Assembly (NCBI RefSeq): GCF_011057975.1
Contig: NZ_CP049109.1
Span: 1,643,001 to 1,707,000, forward strand
DNA: 64,000 nucleotides
Source of the DNA: Sphingosinithalassobacter tenebrarum
GTDB lineage: Bacteria > Pseudomonadota > Alphaproteobacteria > Sphingomonadales > Sphingomonadaceae
Direction: 5' to 3'
Part shown: positions 9,145 to 25,674 of the stretch, one piece after another
How positions within the stretch are numbered: position 1 is the first letter of the stretch
Layout of the letters: the number at the start of each line of letters is the position of its first letter
The notes under the pieces: model-generated
Database searches by the model: none
What the model was told of the DNA's origin: nothing
The model's input: only the letters and a program-made list of their open reading frames with translations
Position numbers and translations under genes: made by a program

Positions 9145-9825
9145 GTGAATTTGATACCTGACGTGGCGCTTGCTGAAAACAGCAGCCAGCGTCTGCCGTG
9201 CGTCGTGGTGCTCGACGGGTCCACGTCCATGTCCCAGAACAATGCGATCGGCGCTCTGAACGACGGACTGCGGCTGCTTGAGGAAGACCTCAAGGCCGAT
9301 GACGTCGCGCGCCAGCGGGTGCGGATCATGGTGCTGCGCGTCGGCGCGCCGCAGGATGTGGAAGTCGTCACCGACTGGACCGACGCGATCGAATTCGAAG
9401 CGCCCGAGATCGAAGCCAATGGCATGACGCCATTGGGCCTGGCGGTGCGCCGCGCGCTTGAGGAAATCGAGGACGAGAAGGATCGCTATCGCGATCACGG
9501 CATTCCCTATAACCGCCCCTGGCTGTTCATCCTGACCGACGGCGAACCGACCGATCCCGATTGGGAAGCCGCCGCCGCCGAATGCCGTGCAGCCGAGGAA
9601 TCGGGCCGGGTGTCGGCGTTCTGCGTCGGCGTGGGCGACGCCAATATGGACAAGCTCGGCCGGTTTTCGCAGCGCAGCCCGCTGGCGCTCAAGGGACTGG
9701 CCTTTCGCGAATTCTTCCTCTGGCTCAGCCGTTCGGCGCGGGCCGGATCGAAATCCGCGCCCAGCGACAATATCCAGATGGCGGCGCCGCAGGATTGGGC
9801 AGTGGTGCCGGGCCGGAGCGACTGA
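9145..9825 (+). CDS. VWA-domain protein, TerY-like
   Basis: The 226-residue protein is almost entirely one von Willebrand A domain with a complete metal-ion-dependent adhesion site: Asp24-x-Ser26-x-Ser28 in LDGSTSMS, Thr95 in NGMTPLG, and Asp132 in ILTDGEPTD. There is no signal peptide, so it is cytosolic. It starts at GTG (9145) behind a GGAGGGG ribosome site. Its stop overlaps the PP2C start (TGATG at 9823-9827). A VWA protein coupled to a PP2C and a kinase matches the TerY-P triad described in comparative genomics of tellurium-resistance (Ter) systems, where the VWA protein is thought to organise signalling partners. A 220-base gap precedes it, possibly with its own weak promoter (TTGCCT at 8995, TACGCT at 9019). 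Confidence 0.9.
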   Translation: MNLIPDVALAENSSQRLPCVVVLDGSTSMSQNNAIGALNDGLRLLEEDLKADDVARQRVRIMVLRVGAPQDVEVVTDWTDAIEFEAPEIEANGMTPLGLAVRRALEEIEDEKDRYRDHGIPYNRPWLFILTDGEPTDPDWEAAAAECRAAEESGRVSAFCVGVGDANMDKLGRFSQRSPLALKGLAFREFFLWLSRSARAGSKSAPSDNIQMAAPQDWAVVPGRSD

Positions 9826-10616
9826 TGCTGGCGACACCTGCCTGGCGGGTGGCGGGAAGCTCGATTACCGGACCGTCGCATGTTCAAACCGGCACGCCCT
9901 GTCAGGATCGGCACCGGCTGCACGTCGCGCAATCAGGCGCGCTGATCGCGATCGTTTCGGATGGGGCCGGTTCGGCGGAATATGGCGGCGAGGGCGCAGC
10001 GCTGCTGTGCGATCGGCTGGTCGCGCGGCTCGACCGGCATTTGTCCGCCGGCGTCCGCAAGACCGGCACGCGCGCCGGGCTGCTGGGCCTGTGCCGGGCG
10101 GTGCGCGAGGGCGTGCATGACGCGCGCGAGGCGGCGCGGGCACAGGGTGCGGAAGCGGGCGTGGGGCTGGAGTCGTTTCACGCGACGCTGGTTGGCGCGG
10201 TGATGCTGCCGCGCCAGGGCGGGCTGTTCTTCCATATCGGCGACGGCGCGGCGCTCGCGATCGGCGGCGACGGCGAACGCTGGCAGCTGTCGGCGCCGAG
10301 TAACGGCGAATATGCCGACACGACCTATTTCTACACCGAACCGGACTGGCGGACGAACCTGCGCTTTTCGCTGATCGACGGCGGCTATGATACGATATTC
10401 GTCATGACCGACGGCGTTACCGATCTCGCGCTTTCCGCGCGGCCGGGCGGGCATGAGCCGTTCATGCCCTTTTTCCGCCCGATCGGCCGCTATCTTGCCG
10501 GCGCGACCCGCGAGGAAGGCGAGGAGGCGCTGAGCGCGACGCTGGACAGCGGCGCGGTGCGCGAACGGACATCGGATGACAAGACGCTGGTCTGGGCACA
10601 GGTGGCCGGGCCATGA
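9825..10616 (+). CDS. PP2C-family protein phosphatase (TerY-P triad)
   Basis: The 263-residue protein has the motifs of short prokaryotic PP2C phosphatases of the PP2C_2 type: Asp46-Gly47 in IVSDGAGSAEYGG for metal binding, FFHIGDGAALAI, the metal-binding VMTDGVTD, and SDDKTLV near the C-terminus. It has no membrane segment. It starts at the ATG overlapping the VWA stop and ends in an ATGA overlap with the kinase start (10613-10616), so the three proteins are translated as a coupled set. Expected role: dephosphorylating the substrates, or the activation loop, of the neighbouring kinase. Confidence 0.93.
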   Translation: MLATPAWRVAGSSITGPSHVQTGTPCQDRHRLHVAQSGALIAIVSDGAGSAEYGGEGAALLCDRLVARLDRHLSAGVRKTGTRAGLLGLCRAVREGVHDAREAARAQGAEAGVGLESFHATLVGAVMLPRQGGLFFHIGDGAALAIGGDGERWQLSAPSNGEYADTTYFYTEPDWRTNLRFSLIDGGYDTIFVMTDGVTDLALSARPGGHEPFMPFFRPIGRYLAGATREEGEEALSATLDSGAVRERTSDDKTLVWAQVAGP

Positions 10617-12598
10617 GCGAAATCTATCTGGGCACGGGGGCGAAGCAGCGCCCGCTGCGGCTGGGCAAGCTGCTCGGCGAAGGCGCGGCGGGCAAGGTCT
10701 ATTCGATTCCCGAAATGCCCGGATCGGCCGCCAAAATCTATCATGGCGAGGCCGAATGCCGCCGCTATGAAGCGAAGATCGACCGGATGCTGGCCAACCC
10801 GCCGGACCTTTCGGCTGCGGTGCACGAAGGCGTCCGCTATCCGCAGATCGCCTGGCCCGAGGCCAAGCTCTACGACAAGGCGCGGCGCTTCATCGGCTTT
10901 CTGATGCCGGAGATCGATTTCCGGCGCTCGACCAGCCTCGTCAATCTGCTGCAGAAGAACAGCCGCCGCGTCGAGAAGCTGTCCGACTATTACGGCTATC
11001 GCGTGCTGGTGGCGCGCAACCTGGCCTCGGTGTTCGCCGAGCTGCACCGCGCCGGCCACCACATGATCGACATGAAGCCCGCCAATCTGCGCTTCTATCC
11101 CGCGGTCAGCTGGATGGCGGTGGTCGATACCGACGGATTCAGCATCGCCGGGTCGGAGGGACGCATTCCCGCCGAGCAGGTGAGCGACGAATATATCGCA
11201 CCCGAAAGCTGGAAACAGGAGCCAGCCGCGCTGGGCGAGGCGCAGGATCAGTTCGCGCTCGCGGTGATCATCTTCCAGCTGCTCAACAACGGCGTCCATC
11301 CCTTTGCCGGCAAGGCGGCGCCGGGCACGCCGGCGCAACCCGCCGATATCCAGTCGCGCATCCTCAAGGGGCTCTATCCCTATGGCGCATCGCCGCCCGA
11401 CGATGTCGTGCCCAGTGCGGCGAGCATCCACAAATCCTTTCGCCGGGCGACGCGGTCGCTGTTCGACCGCGCTTTCATGCCCGGGCAGGCGCGGCCGGAC
11501 GCGGCGGAATGGCGCGATCATCTCGACACGCTGATCTCGCAGCTCGTTCCCTGCCCGGCAAAGCCGAAGGAACATGCGCATTTCGGGATGGGGTGCGGCT
11601 TTTGCGCGCATGACGCGCGGATCGAGGCGTCGGCCCAGAGCGCGCCGCGCCGTCCGCCGCGACGCACCGCGATGGCGCGCCCGGCCGGTGCGACGCGGCC
11701 GCGTCCCGGTCAGGCGGTCGCGCTGCGGCGGATGCCGCATCCGGGCAAGGGAATCCCGTTGCGCGCGCATCGGCGCAGACGTTCCGGCGCCCTTGGCGGG
11801 ATGGCGGCGATATTCGCGGTGTTGTTGCTGGGGACCGTGCTGATCGGGCAGCAATGGATCGCATTGCCGTTGCGGGCCGGCGGCATCGCCGATGGCGAGG
11901 CGTCCGCCGCGCAGTTCCAGGCGGCGGCGGATCGATCGGCTACCGGCACGATCGACGGGCGCGCCGCCGATGCGCAGATCGATACGTTCGAAACAGGGCG
12001 CGAATTTCTGGTATTGCCGGGCGACGGCAAGTTGACGGCGGACCTGCGTGACGGCCCGGGCCAGGATTTCGCGCTGGTCTCACGCCTTTCGCTTTACGAA
12101 AATGTGATCGGTCGCGGCACCAGCGTCGATGCCGAAGGCGTGACCTGGGTGTGGATCGTGCGCGAGCGTGACGGATCGCCGGGCTTCGTGCCCGAAGCGG
12201 CGCTGGTTCCCAATGAAGCCGATTTCGAATCCGACATCGTCGACTATGGATCGCTGTGCAGCGCCACGATACCGGGCAGCCGACCGCGATATGACTGCGC
12301 GGTCGACGGCGCGGCCAAGGTCGGCAGGCAGGTCGCCCACCGTTATCGCGACCTGATCGACAGTACACGGGGGTTCGATCGCATTTCGCTGACCGAACAG
12401 CGCCAGCGCTGGGGCGCCGAGCTTCGCGAATGCGGCTTGTCGGTCAATGCCGAGGCATGCCGGCTGCGCGTCAACCGGCGCCACTATGAACAGCTCGACA
12501 GCGCCTATGGTGCCGACCCGGAAGCCAGGCGTCCCACCGCCAGTGCGCTGGGGCGCCCCGACGACGGGCCGGTCGGCGCTCCGTTCAGTCCGATTTGA
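10613..12598 (+). CDS. Membrane-spanning Ser/Thr kinase with zinc-ribbon-like, SH3-like and LprI-like parts
   Basis: In this 661-residue protein the N-terminal kinase has a glycine loop LGEGAAGKVY (21-30), Lys41, the catalytic loop IDMKPANL with Asp153, a DTDGF segment (172-176) in place of DFG, and YIAPESW. The DxDGF form fits TerY-P/YegI-type kinases. A Cys/His cluster follows (Cys314, His321/His323, Cys328, Cys331), probably a zinc ribbon. A basic Arg/Pro linker leads to one transmembrane helix at about 395-412. The outer part has a bacterial SH3-like domain at about 466-534 (ADLRDGPGQDF ... GFVPEAALV) and a cysteine-containing C-terminal domain at about 549-630 resembling LprI-type modules. 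It is likely a transmembrane receptor kinase that senses the envelope. Its stop overlaps the convergent modE-like gene by 14 bases. Confidence 0.9.
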   Translation: MSEIYLGTGAKQRPLRLGKLLGEGAAGKVYSIPEMPGSAAKIYHGEAECRRYEAKIDRMLANPPDLSAAVHEGVRYPQIAWPEAKLYDKARRFIGFLMPEIDFRRSTSLVNLLQKNSRRVEKLSDYYGYRVLVARNLASVFAELHRAGHHMIDMKPANLRFYPAVSWMAVVDTDGFSIAGSEGRIPAEQVSDEYIAPESWKQEPAALGEAQDQFALAVIIFQLLNNGVHPFAGKAAPGTPAQPADIQSRILKGLYPYGASPPDDVVPSAASIHKSFRRATRSLFDRAFMPGQARPDAAEWRDHLDTLISQLVPCPAKPKEHAHFGMGCGFCAHDARIEASAQSAPRRPPRRTAMARPAGATRPRPGQAVALRRMPHPGKGIPLRAHRRRRSGALGGMAAIFAVLLLGTVLIGQQWIALPLRAGGIADGEASAAQFQAAADRSATGTIDGRAADAQIDTFETGREFLVLPGDGKLTADLRDGPGQDFALVSRLSLYENVIGRGTSVDAEGVTWVWIVRERDGSPGFVPEAALVPNEADFESDIVDYGSLCSATIPGSRPRYDCAVDGAAKVGRQVAHRYRDLIDSTRGFDRISLTEQRQRWGAELRECGLSVNAEACRLRVNRRHYEQLDSAYGADPEARRPTASALGRPDDGPVGAPFSPI

Positions 12599-12923
12599 GC
12601 GCGTCCGCAATGCGGCGATAGGCGGCTCCTTCGGCCAGCCCGGCCGCGCGCTCCGACAATTGCCGATAGGCGGCCAGCACGGCCTTTCCTTCGTCGGTTA
12701 CCGATGCGCCGCCACCGCGCACCGTCGTCACCAGCGGTGCGGCAAAGCAGCGATTGCAGGTATCGACCAGCAGCCAGGCCCGGCGATAGCTCATCCCCAG
12801 CGTGCGTGCCGCCGCCGAAATCGACCCGGTTTCGCCGATCGCCGCGATCAACGCCGCCTTGCCGGGGCCGAACGCGATTTCATCGCCGGCACAGATCTGG
12901 ATCTTCAGCTTCAGGCGGGCGAT
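12585..12923 (-). CDS. modE: ModE-type winged-helix regulator lacking the molybdate-binding domain
   Basis: The protein reads AFGPGKAALIAAIGETGSISAAARTLGMSYRRAWLL, the diagnostic N-terminal DNA-binding helix-turn-helix of ModE. At about 110 residues it lacks the C-terminal TOBE/Mop molybdate-binding domains of E. coli ModE, as in many short alphaproteobacterial homologues. The start is odd. The frame is open upstream only to a TAG at 12951-12953 and contains no ATG, GTG or TTG before the TTG at 12851, which would delete conserved residues. An ATC at 12923 sits 5 bases after a perfect AAAGGAGG, and a CTG lies at 12914. I have set the start at that ATC. It is divergent from modABC and probably represses it. 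Confidence 0.8.
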   Translation of the reverse strand: MARLKLKIQICAGDEIAFGPGKAALIAAIGETGSISAAARTLGMSYRRAWLLVDTCNRCFAAPLVTTVRGGGASVTDEGKAVLAAYRQLSERAAGLAEGAAYRRIADALKSD

Positions 12924-12949
12924 GCGCGCCTCCTTTCGTTGATCGCCAA

Positions 12950-12971
12950 GCTATATACAGCGGGATACAGC
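12950..12971. promoter_or_regulatory. Candidate ModE operator between modE and modA
   Basis: An imperfect 22-base palindrome begins GCTATATACAG and ends GGGATACAGC, with 16 of 22 positions matching its own reverse complement. The GCTATATA half resembles the known E. coli ModE half-site. It lies in the divergent modE-modA interval, where it could block both promoters when molybdate is plentiful. The call is inferred from position and half-site similarity. Confidence 0.55.
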
Positions 12972-12996
12972 ATGGCTATGCCGGAGCGATGTCTGC

Positions 12997-13821
12997 ATGT
13001 CGGTGGGCGGCCGCCTGATGCCGCGTTTCCTTTCACGCCGGCCCCTGCTTTGGGGGGTGCTGGCGCTGCTCGTCGCGGCGCTGGTCGGGGTGACGATGCT
13101 GCGGGCGCCGCGCGGGGACGCAGCCCCCGTGGTGCTCGCTGCCGCCAGTCTGCAGGAAGCGATGGGCGCCGCTGCCGATGCCTGGGCCGCGAAGGGGCAT
13201 CCGCGCCCCGTATTGAGCTTCGCCGCGTCCTCCGCGCTGGCGCGACAGGCGGCGAGCGGTGCGACGGCGGATCTGTTCGCTTCGGCCGACGAGGCATGGA
13301 TGGACGATCTGGAGCAGCGCGGTGCCATCGTGCCGGAAAGCCGCGCCACCTTTCTTGCCAACCGGCTGGTGCTGATCGCGCGCGCCGATTTCCAACTGCC
13401 GCCCGAACGCGCAGGGGGCCATGATGTCGCTTCGCTGGTCCGGGCCGGGGACCGGCTGGCAATGGCCGACACCGATGCCGTGCCCGCGGGGCGCTACGGC
13501 AAGGCCGCGTTGGAACATCTCCATCAGTGGGAGCGCGTTGCGCCGCATGTCGTGCGCGCGGAGAATGTCCGCGCCGCGCTGGCGCTGGTCGAGCGCGGCG
13601 CGGCCCCGCTCGGCATCGTCTATGCCACCGATGCGGCGGCATCGGACAAGGTGCGGGTGCTGGCGACCTTCCCTGAAAACAGCCATCCGCCGATCCGCTA
13701 TCCGCTTGCGCGATTGAAGGCATCGACCAGCCCCGATGCCGAGCCGTTTCGCAATTTCCTGCTTTCGCCGGAAGCCGCCGCGATCTTCGCGCGCTTCGGT
13801 TTCTCGCCGCTGGCGGGTTGA
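12997..13821 (+). CDS. modA: Molybdate ABC transporter substrate-binding protein
   Basis: The 274-residue protein has an N-terminal hydrophobic export signal (LLWGVLALLVAALVGVTML), then VVLAAASLQEAMGAAADAW, FAASSALARQAASGATADLFASAD and ADTDAVPAGRYGKAAL, all standard in periplasmic molybdate-binding proteins. A second possible start is the ATG at codon 8. It is the first gene of modABC: modB begins 5 bases after its stop. Expected role: capturing molybdate in the periplasm and delivering it to ModBC. Confidence 0.93.
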   Translation: MSVGGRLMPRFLSRRPLLWGVLALLVAALVGVTMLRAPRGDAAPVVLAAASLQEAMGAAADAWAAKGHPRPVLSFAASSALARQAASGATADLFASADEAWMDDLEQRGAIVPESRATFLANRLVLIARADFQLPPERAGGHDVASLVRAGDRLAMADTDAVPAGRYGKAALEHLHQWERVAPHVVRAENVRAALALVERGAAPLGIVYATDAAASDKVRVLATFPENSHPPIRYPLARLKASTSPDAEPFRNFLLSPEAAAIFARFGFSPLAG

Positions 13822-13825
13822 CGCG

Positions 13826-14515
13826 GTGTCGGACGCCGCCTTCTGGACCATCGTCGCCCTTTCGCTCCGGGTGGGGGGTGTCGCCATCGTCGCGACGATA
13901 CCGATCGCCTTCGCGCTGGCCTGGCTGCTCGCGCGCGGGCGGTTTCGCGGCAAGGTGCTGCTCGATGGAGTCATCCACCTCCCGCTCGTTCTGCCGCCGG
14001 TCGTCACCGGCTGGCTGCTGTTGCTGCTGTTCGCGCCATCGGGGCCGGTGGGTGCCGTTACGCAGGCGCTGTTCGGCGGCACCGTGCTCTTTCGCTGGAC
14101 CGGCGCGGCAATCGCGGCGGGCGTGATGGCATTGCCGCTGATGGTGCGCGCGATGCGGCTGTCGATCGAGGCAGTCGACCGGCGGCTGGAGGAAGCGGCG
14201 CGCACGCTGGGCGCAGGCAGGTGGCGCGTGTTCGCCACAGTCACGCTGCCGCTAAGCCTGCCCGGCGTGCTGGCGGGAGCGGTGCTCGGCTTCGCGCGCG
14301 CGCTGGGCGAATTCGGCGCGACGATCACCTTCGTTTCGAACGTGCCGGGACAGACGCAGACGCTGCCGCTGGCAATCTATTCGGCACTGCAGCTTCCCGA
14401 CGGCACCGCGACGGTCGCGAAGCTGGCAACGGTGTCGGTGGTACTGGCGCTTGCCGCGCTGATCGGATCCGAACTGCTGGCGCGGCGGGCGGGCAGGGGG
14501 CTGCATGTCCTTTGA
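13826..14515 (+). CDS. modB: Molybdate ABC transporter permease
   Basis: The 229-residue inner-membrane permease starts at GTG 13826 (VSDAAFWTIVALSLRV), 5 bases after the modA stop. Several hydrophobic helices are clear, and the EAA loop that contacts the ATPase is present (EEAARTLGAGRWRVFATVTLPLS), followed by FARALGEFGATITFV, characteristic of ModB. Its end overlaps modC by 11 bases. It forms the channel of the molybdate importer. Confidence 0.93.
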   Translation: MSDAAFWTIVALSLRVGGVAIVATIPIAFALAWLLARGRFRGKVLLDGVIHLPLVLPPVVTGWLLLLLFAPSGPVGAVTQALFGGTVLFRWTGAAIAAGVMALPLMVRAMRLSIEAVDRRLEEAARTLGAGRWRVFATVTLPLSLPGVLAGAVLGFARALGEFGATITFVSNVPGQTQTLPLAIYSALQLPDGTATVAKLATVSVVLALAALIGSELLARRAGRGLHVL

Positions 14516-15215
14516 CCTCGATGTGACGCTGCGCCGGGGCGAGCGCGACATCGCCTGTCGAATCGAGGTGGGCGAGGGGCTGACGGTGCTTTTCGGCCCC
14601 TCGGGGGCGGGCAAGACGAGCGTGCTGCATATGGTTGCGGGGCTGTTGCGGCCCGACACGGGGCATATCCGGGTCGGTGGGCGAACGTTGTTCGATCACG
14701 CTGCCGGCGTGAACCTGCCTCCCGAAGCGCGGCGCGGCGGCGTGGTGTTTCAGGAGGCGCGGCTTTTCCCGCATATGCGGGTGCGCGATAATCTGCTGTA
14801 TGGACAGGCACTCCCCAAGCCGCCGTTTGCGCTGAGCTCGTCGAAGCGCGGTCCTTCCTGCGTACGAAACGAAGACGAAAGGACAGGGCTTCGACAGGCT
14901 CAGCCCGAACGAGGGGAGGGGAGCGGTTTATCTCTCGACCGTATCGATTTCCTCGGCATCGGCCATTTGCTCGATCGCTGGCCGCGAACGCTGTCGGGCG
15001 GCGAGGCGCGGCGGGTGGCGATCGGGCGTGCGCTGCTTTCCGATCCGCGGTTCCTGCTGCTTGACGAGCCGCTCTCCTCGCTCGACCCGGCGCGGCGCGA
15101 GGAGGTGATGCGCGTGATCGAACGTCTGCGCGACGCGATGCGGCTGCCGATCCTGATGGTCACGCATGACCGTGAGGAAGCCGCGCGGCTGGGCACGCGG
15201 ACAGTCCATTTCTGA
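14505..15215 (+). CDS. modC: Molybdate ABC transporter ATPase, short form, with a repeat-derived insertion
   Basis: The protein has Walker [10 protein letters not shown]-loop [11 protein letters not shown], signature [16 protein letters not shown], Walker [13 protein letters not shown] and the switch His in VTHDREEA, so the catalytic residues are intact. At 236 residues it lacks the C-terminal TOBE/Mop regulatory domain of classical ModC. Between LYGQ and [15 protein letters not shown], in the helical subdomain, about 29 residues (roughly 107-136) are encoded by a palindromic intergenic-type repeat that keeps the frame. This lengthens the loop that normally connects the Q-loop to the signature helix, near the contact surface with ModB. 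Whether the pump still works cannot be told from sequence. Confidence 0.9.
   Translation: MSFDLDVTLRRGERDIACRIEVGEGLTVLFGPSGAGKTSVLHMVAGLLRPDTGHIRVGGRTLFDHAAGVNLPPEARRGGVVFQEARLFPHMRVRDNLLYGQALPKPPFALSSSKRGPSCVRNEDERTGLRQAQPERGEGSGLSLDRIDFLGIGHLLDRWPRTLSGGEARRVAIGRALLSDPRFLLLDEPLSSLDPARREEVMRVIERLRDAMRLPILMVTHDREEAARLGTRTVHF
14825..14911. repeat. REP-like palindromic element inside modC
   Basis: CTGAGCTCGTCGAAG near 14832-14846 pairs with the inverted CTTCGACAGGCTCAG near 14889-14903 (13 of 15 positions), with an inner pair around GTCCTTC/GAAAGGAC. The element resembles the intergenic repeat at 583-725. The inserted span is close to 87 bases, a multiple of three, and has no stop in the modC frame. 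Confidence 0.8.
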
Positions 15216-15309
15216 CGGCTGTACGGGGATTGTTGCACCGCCGAACGGTTTACGCGGCATAAACCTAATCAAGGTTAGTGATGCTGCTTCCGACGGTGGG
15301 GGGCACGGG

Positions 15310-16650
15310 ATGACGCGGCTGATTTCGATTGTGGCAATGCTCTTCGCAACTGCGATAGCGGCGCCTCCGGCGCATGCCGGATGGATCGAAGCCGACAAGA
15401 CCGCCTTCGATCATGGCTGGCTGGTGCTCGCCGGCATCCTCGTCTTCTTCATGCAGATCGGTTTCCTGTTCCTTGAGGCGGGGACGGTGCGTTCGAAGAA
15501 CAGCATCAATGTCGCGATGAAGAATCTGGTCGATTTCGTCGTGACCACGCTCTGCTATGCGCTGGTCGGATTCGCGCTGATGTTCGGCGCGTCGCAATTC
15601 GGCTTTATCGGTTGGAGCAGCCGGCTGGCGCTGGCCGGGTTCACCGACACTTCGACGCTCACTTTCTTCATCTTTCAGGTGATGTTCTGCGGCACCGCCA
15701 GCACCATCGTGTCGGGCGCGGTGGCGGAGCGGATGCGCTTCACCGGCTATCTGGTCTGTACTGTCGTGATTTCCGCGATCGTCTATCCGATCGCAGGGCA
15801 TTGGGCATGGGGCGGTTTGCTCGCCGATACCGGGCAGGGATGGCTCGAAGCGCGCGGCTTCGTCGATTTCGCGGGATCGACTGTCGTGCATGTCATCGGC
15901 GGCGTCGCGGCACTTGCGGCGGTGCTGTGTCTTGGTCCGCGCATCGGCAAGTTCGATGCCCAGGGCAATCCGGTGCGCATCCAGGGGCATAGCCCGGTGC
16001 TTGCGCTTACCGGCGTGCTGCTGCTCTGGATCGGCTGGGCGCGGGTGCGCGCAATCACCGTGGAAGCGGCGCGATCGGGATCGAACAGCACCGAGCTGAT
16101 CGATTCACTGCGCGGCAGTGCGCAGTCGATTTCCTCGGTGGTCGATTTCATCCAGTCGGTCGCCAAACAGACCAACCTGCTCGCGCTCAACGCTTCGATC
16201 GAGGCCGCGCGCGCTGGCGAAGCGGGGCAGGGATTCGCCGTGGTGGCGAACGAAGTGAAGCAGCTCGCCAAGCAGACCGACCATGCCGCCACCGACGTGA
16301 TGCGGCGCGTGGAGGACATAACCCGTGCGGTGGAAGAAGCGGTCGGCGGCATGTCCACGATTGCCGATGCGATCCGCCGTACCGAAGACGCCACCCATGC
16401 GGTGTCGCACAGTGTCGATCAGCAATCCGAAGCGACCGCCGAGCTGAGCGAACGCGCTGCCGATGCCGCGGAAACCTCGTACCGGCTCGACGAACGCATT
16501 CGCGGGCTGTCGGCGACGACGGGGTCCACGCAGACCTCAGCCGATGAACTGCGCAGCGCCGCGCAGTCGCTGTCGGAAATGGCGAAAGTGCTAGGATCGA
16601 CGATCGACACCGAATTCCGCCAGTTCCGCGAACATGTGAAGGCGGCGTAG
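15310..16650 (+). CDS. Chimera: N-terminal half of an ammonium transporter fused to a chemoreceptor signalling domain
   Basis: The 446-residue product starts at ATG 15310 with a signal sequence ending near AHAGW. Residues about 24-243 match the first half of Amt/AmtB proteins ([57 protein letters not shown]), up to LLLWIGW at about 237-243, where Amt normally continues FGFN. Instead the sequence passes directly into a methyl-accepting chemotaxis signalling helix bundle, whose hairpin tip is intact ([40 protein letters not shown]). The second half of the Amt fold, needed for the pseudo-symmetric pore, is absent. Most likely an Amt-MCP sensor lost an internal segment in frame. It cannot be a normal transporter; whether it still signals is unknown. 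Confidence 0.85.
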   Translation: MTRLISIVAMLFATAIAAPPAHAGWIEADKTAFDHGWLVLAGILVFFMQIGFLFLEAGTVRSKNSINVAMKNLVDFVVTTLCYALVGFALMFGASQFGFIGWSSRLALAGFTDTSTLTFFIFQVMFCGTASTIVSGAVAERMRFTGYLVCTVVISAIVYPIAGHWAWGGLLADTGQGWLEARGFVDFAGSTVVHVIGGVAALAAVLCLGPRIGKFDAQGNPVRIQGHSPVLALTGVLLLWIGWARVRAITVEAARSGSNSTELIDSLRGSAQSISSVVDFIQSVAKQTNLLALNASIEAARAGEAGQGFAVVANEVKQLAKQTDHAATDVMRRVEDITRAVEEAVGGMSTIADAIRRTEDATHAVSHSVDQQSEATAELSERAADAAETSYRLDERIRGLSATTGSTQTSADELRSAAQSLSEMAKVLGSTIDTEFRQFREHVKAA

Positions 16651-16711
16651 GTTGCGCCTGGGGGCTGCCCCTCTCAACTTCGGATAGCGAGCAAGCTCGC
16701 AAGCCTTCGTA

Positions 16712-16732
16712 TCTCTCCCCCGAGGGGAGAGA
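16712..16732. repeat. Palindrome in the chemoreceptor-rpoC interval
   Basis: TCTCTCCCC and GGGGAGAGA form a perfect 9-base-pair stem around a CGA loop, within a 200-base interval also containing GCGAGCAAGCTCGC. It resembles repeat arms of the intergenic elements elsewhere in the window. Confidence 0.6.
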
Positions 16733-16821
16733 GTTGGGTGGCGTCATTCCCTCGAGCTCGCTCACGGAGGGGGCCGCGCCGCACAGCGGCGTGGTGCAGG
16801 GGCATAGCCGCCAACGAAAAA

Positions 16822-16847
16822 GGCCGCCCTCCTTTCGGAAGGCGGCC
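16822..16847 (-). terminator. Bidirectional terminator at the end of rpoC
   Basis: GGCCGCCCTCC pairs with GGAAGGCGGCC around a TTTC loop (one mismatch). On the minus strand it is followed by TTTTTCG, ending rpoC transcription. On the plus strand it is followed by CTTTCCTTTT, serving the chemoreceptor chimera. Confidence 0.8.
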
Positions 16848-16876
16848 CTTTCCTTTTCGGCGTCAGCCGCCGGCGA

Positions 16877-21163
<4,287 letters not shown>

Positions 21164-21177
21164 TTTCTTACCTCATT

Positions 21178-21273
21178 CCCCTCCCGCTTGCGGGAGGGGC
21201 TAGGGGTGGGCATTTCTTCGGGTGGCACCTGTGGGCAGGCCCACCCCCGGCCCCTCCCGCGAGCGGGAGGGGA
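21178..21273. repeat. Paired palindromic repeat between rpoB and rpoC
   Basis: The two halves are CCCCTCCCGC-TTGCGGGAGGGG, followed by CTAGGGGTGGG, and CCCACCCCCGG followed by CCCCTCCCGC-GAGCGGGAGGGG. Each half folds by itself, and the halves also pair with each other. It would form a strong structure in the rpoBC transcript and could affect the rpoB/rpoC ratio or stability; that is inference. Confidence 0.75.
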
Positions 21274-21282
21274 GAAGAAAGG

Positions 21283-25461
<4,179 letters not shown>

Positions 25462-25674
25462 GAAGTGTATTCGCCTCGCTCGGTCAAAAATTCGTGCCCG
25501 CTATGCTGGCGGGGGCAGGGCGCGGGTTCCTTTCCAACGCGAAAAAGCCGCAAGTCTCCCGTGGTTCAGGAAAACAGCAGCTTCATGCGACCTGTTGGAA
25601 TCCCCAGCCGACAATTCTTATGATCCGCTGCGCAACGGCGGCTCATGTCCCGTTCGGATGGAGTTGGATTTCGC

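Noticed and set aside
10490..11854. 454-codon open frame antisense to the kinase
   Set aside because: Arg/His-rich shadow; kinase motifs on the other strand are complete.
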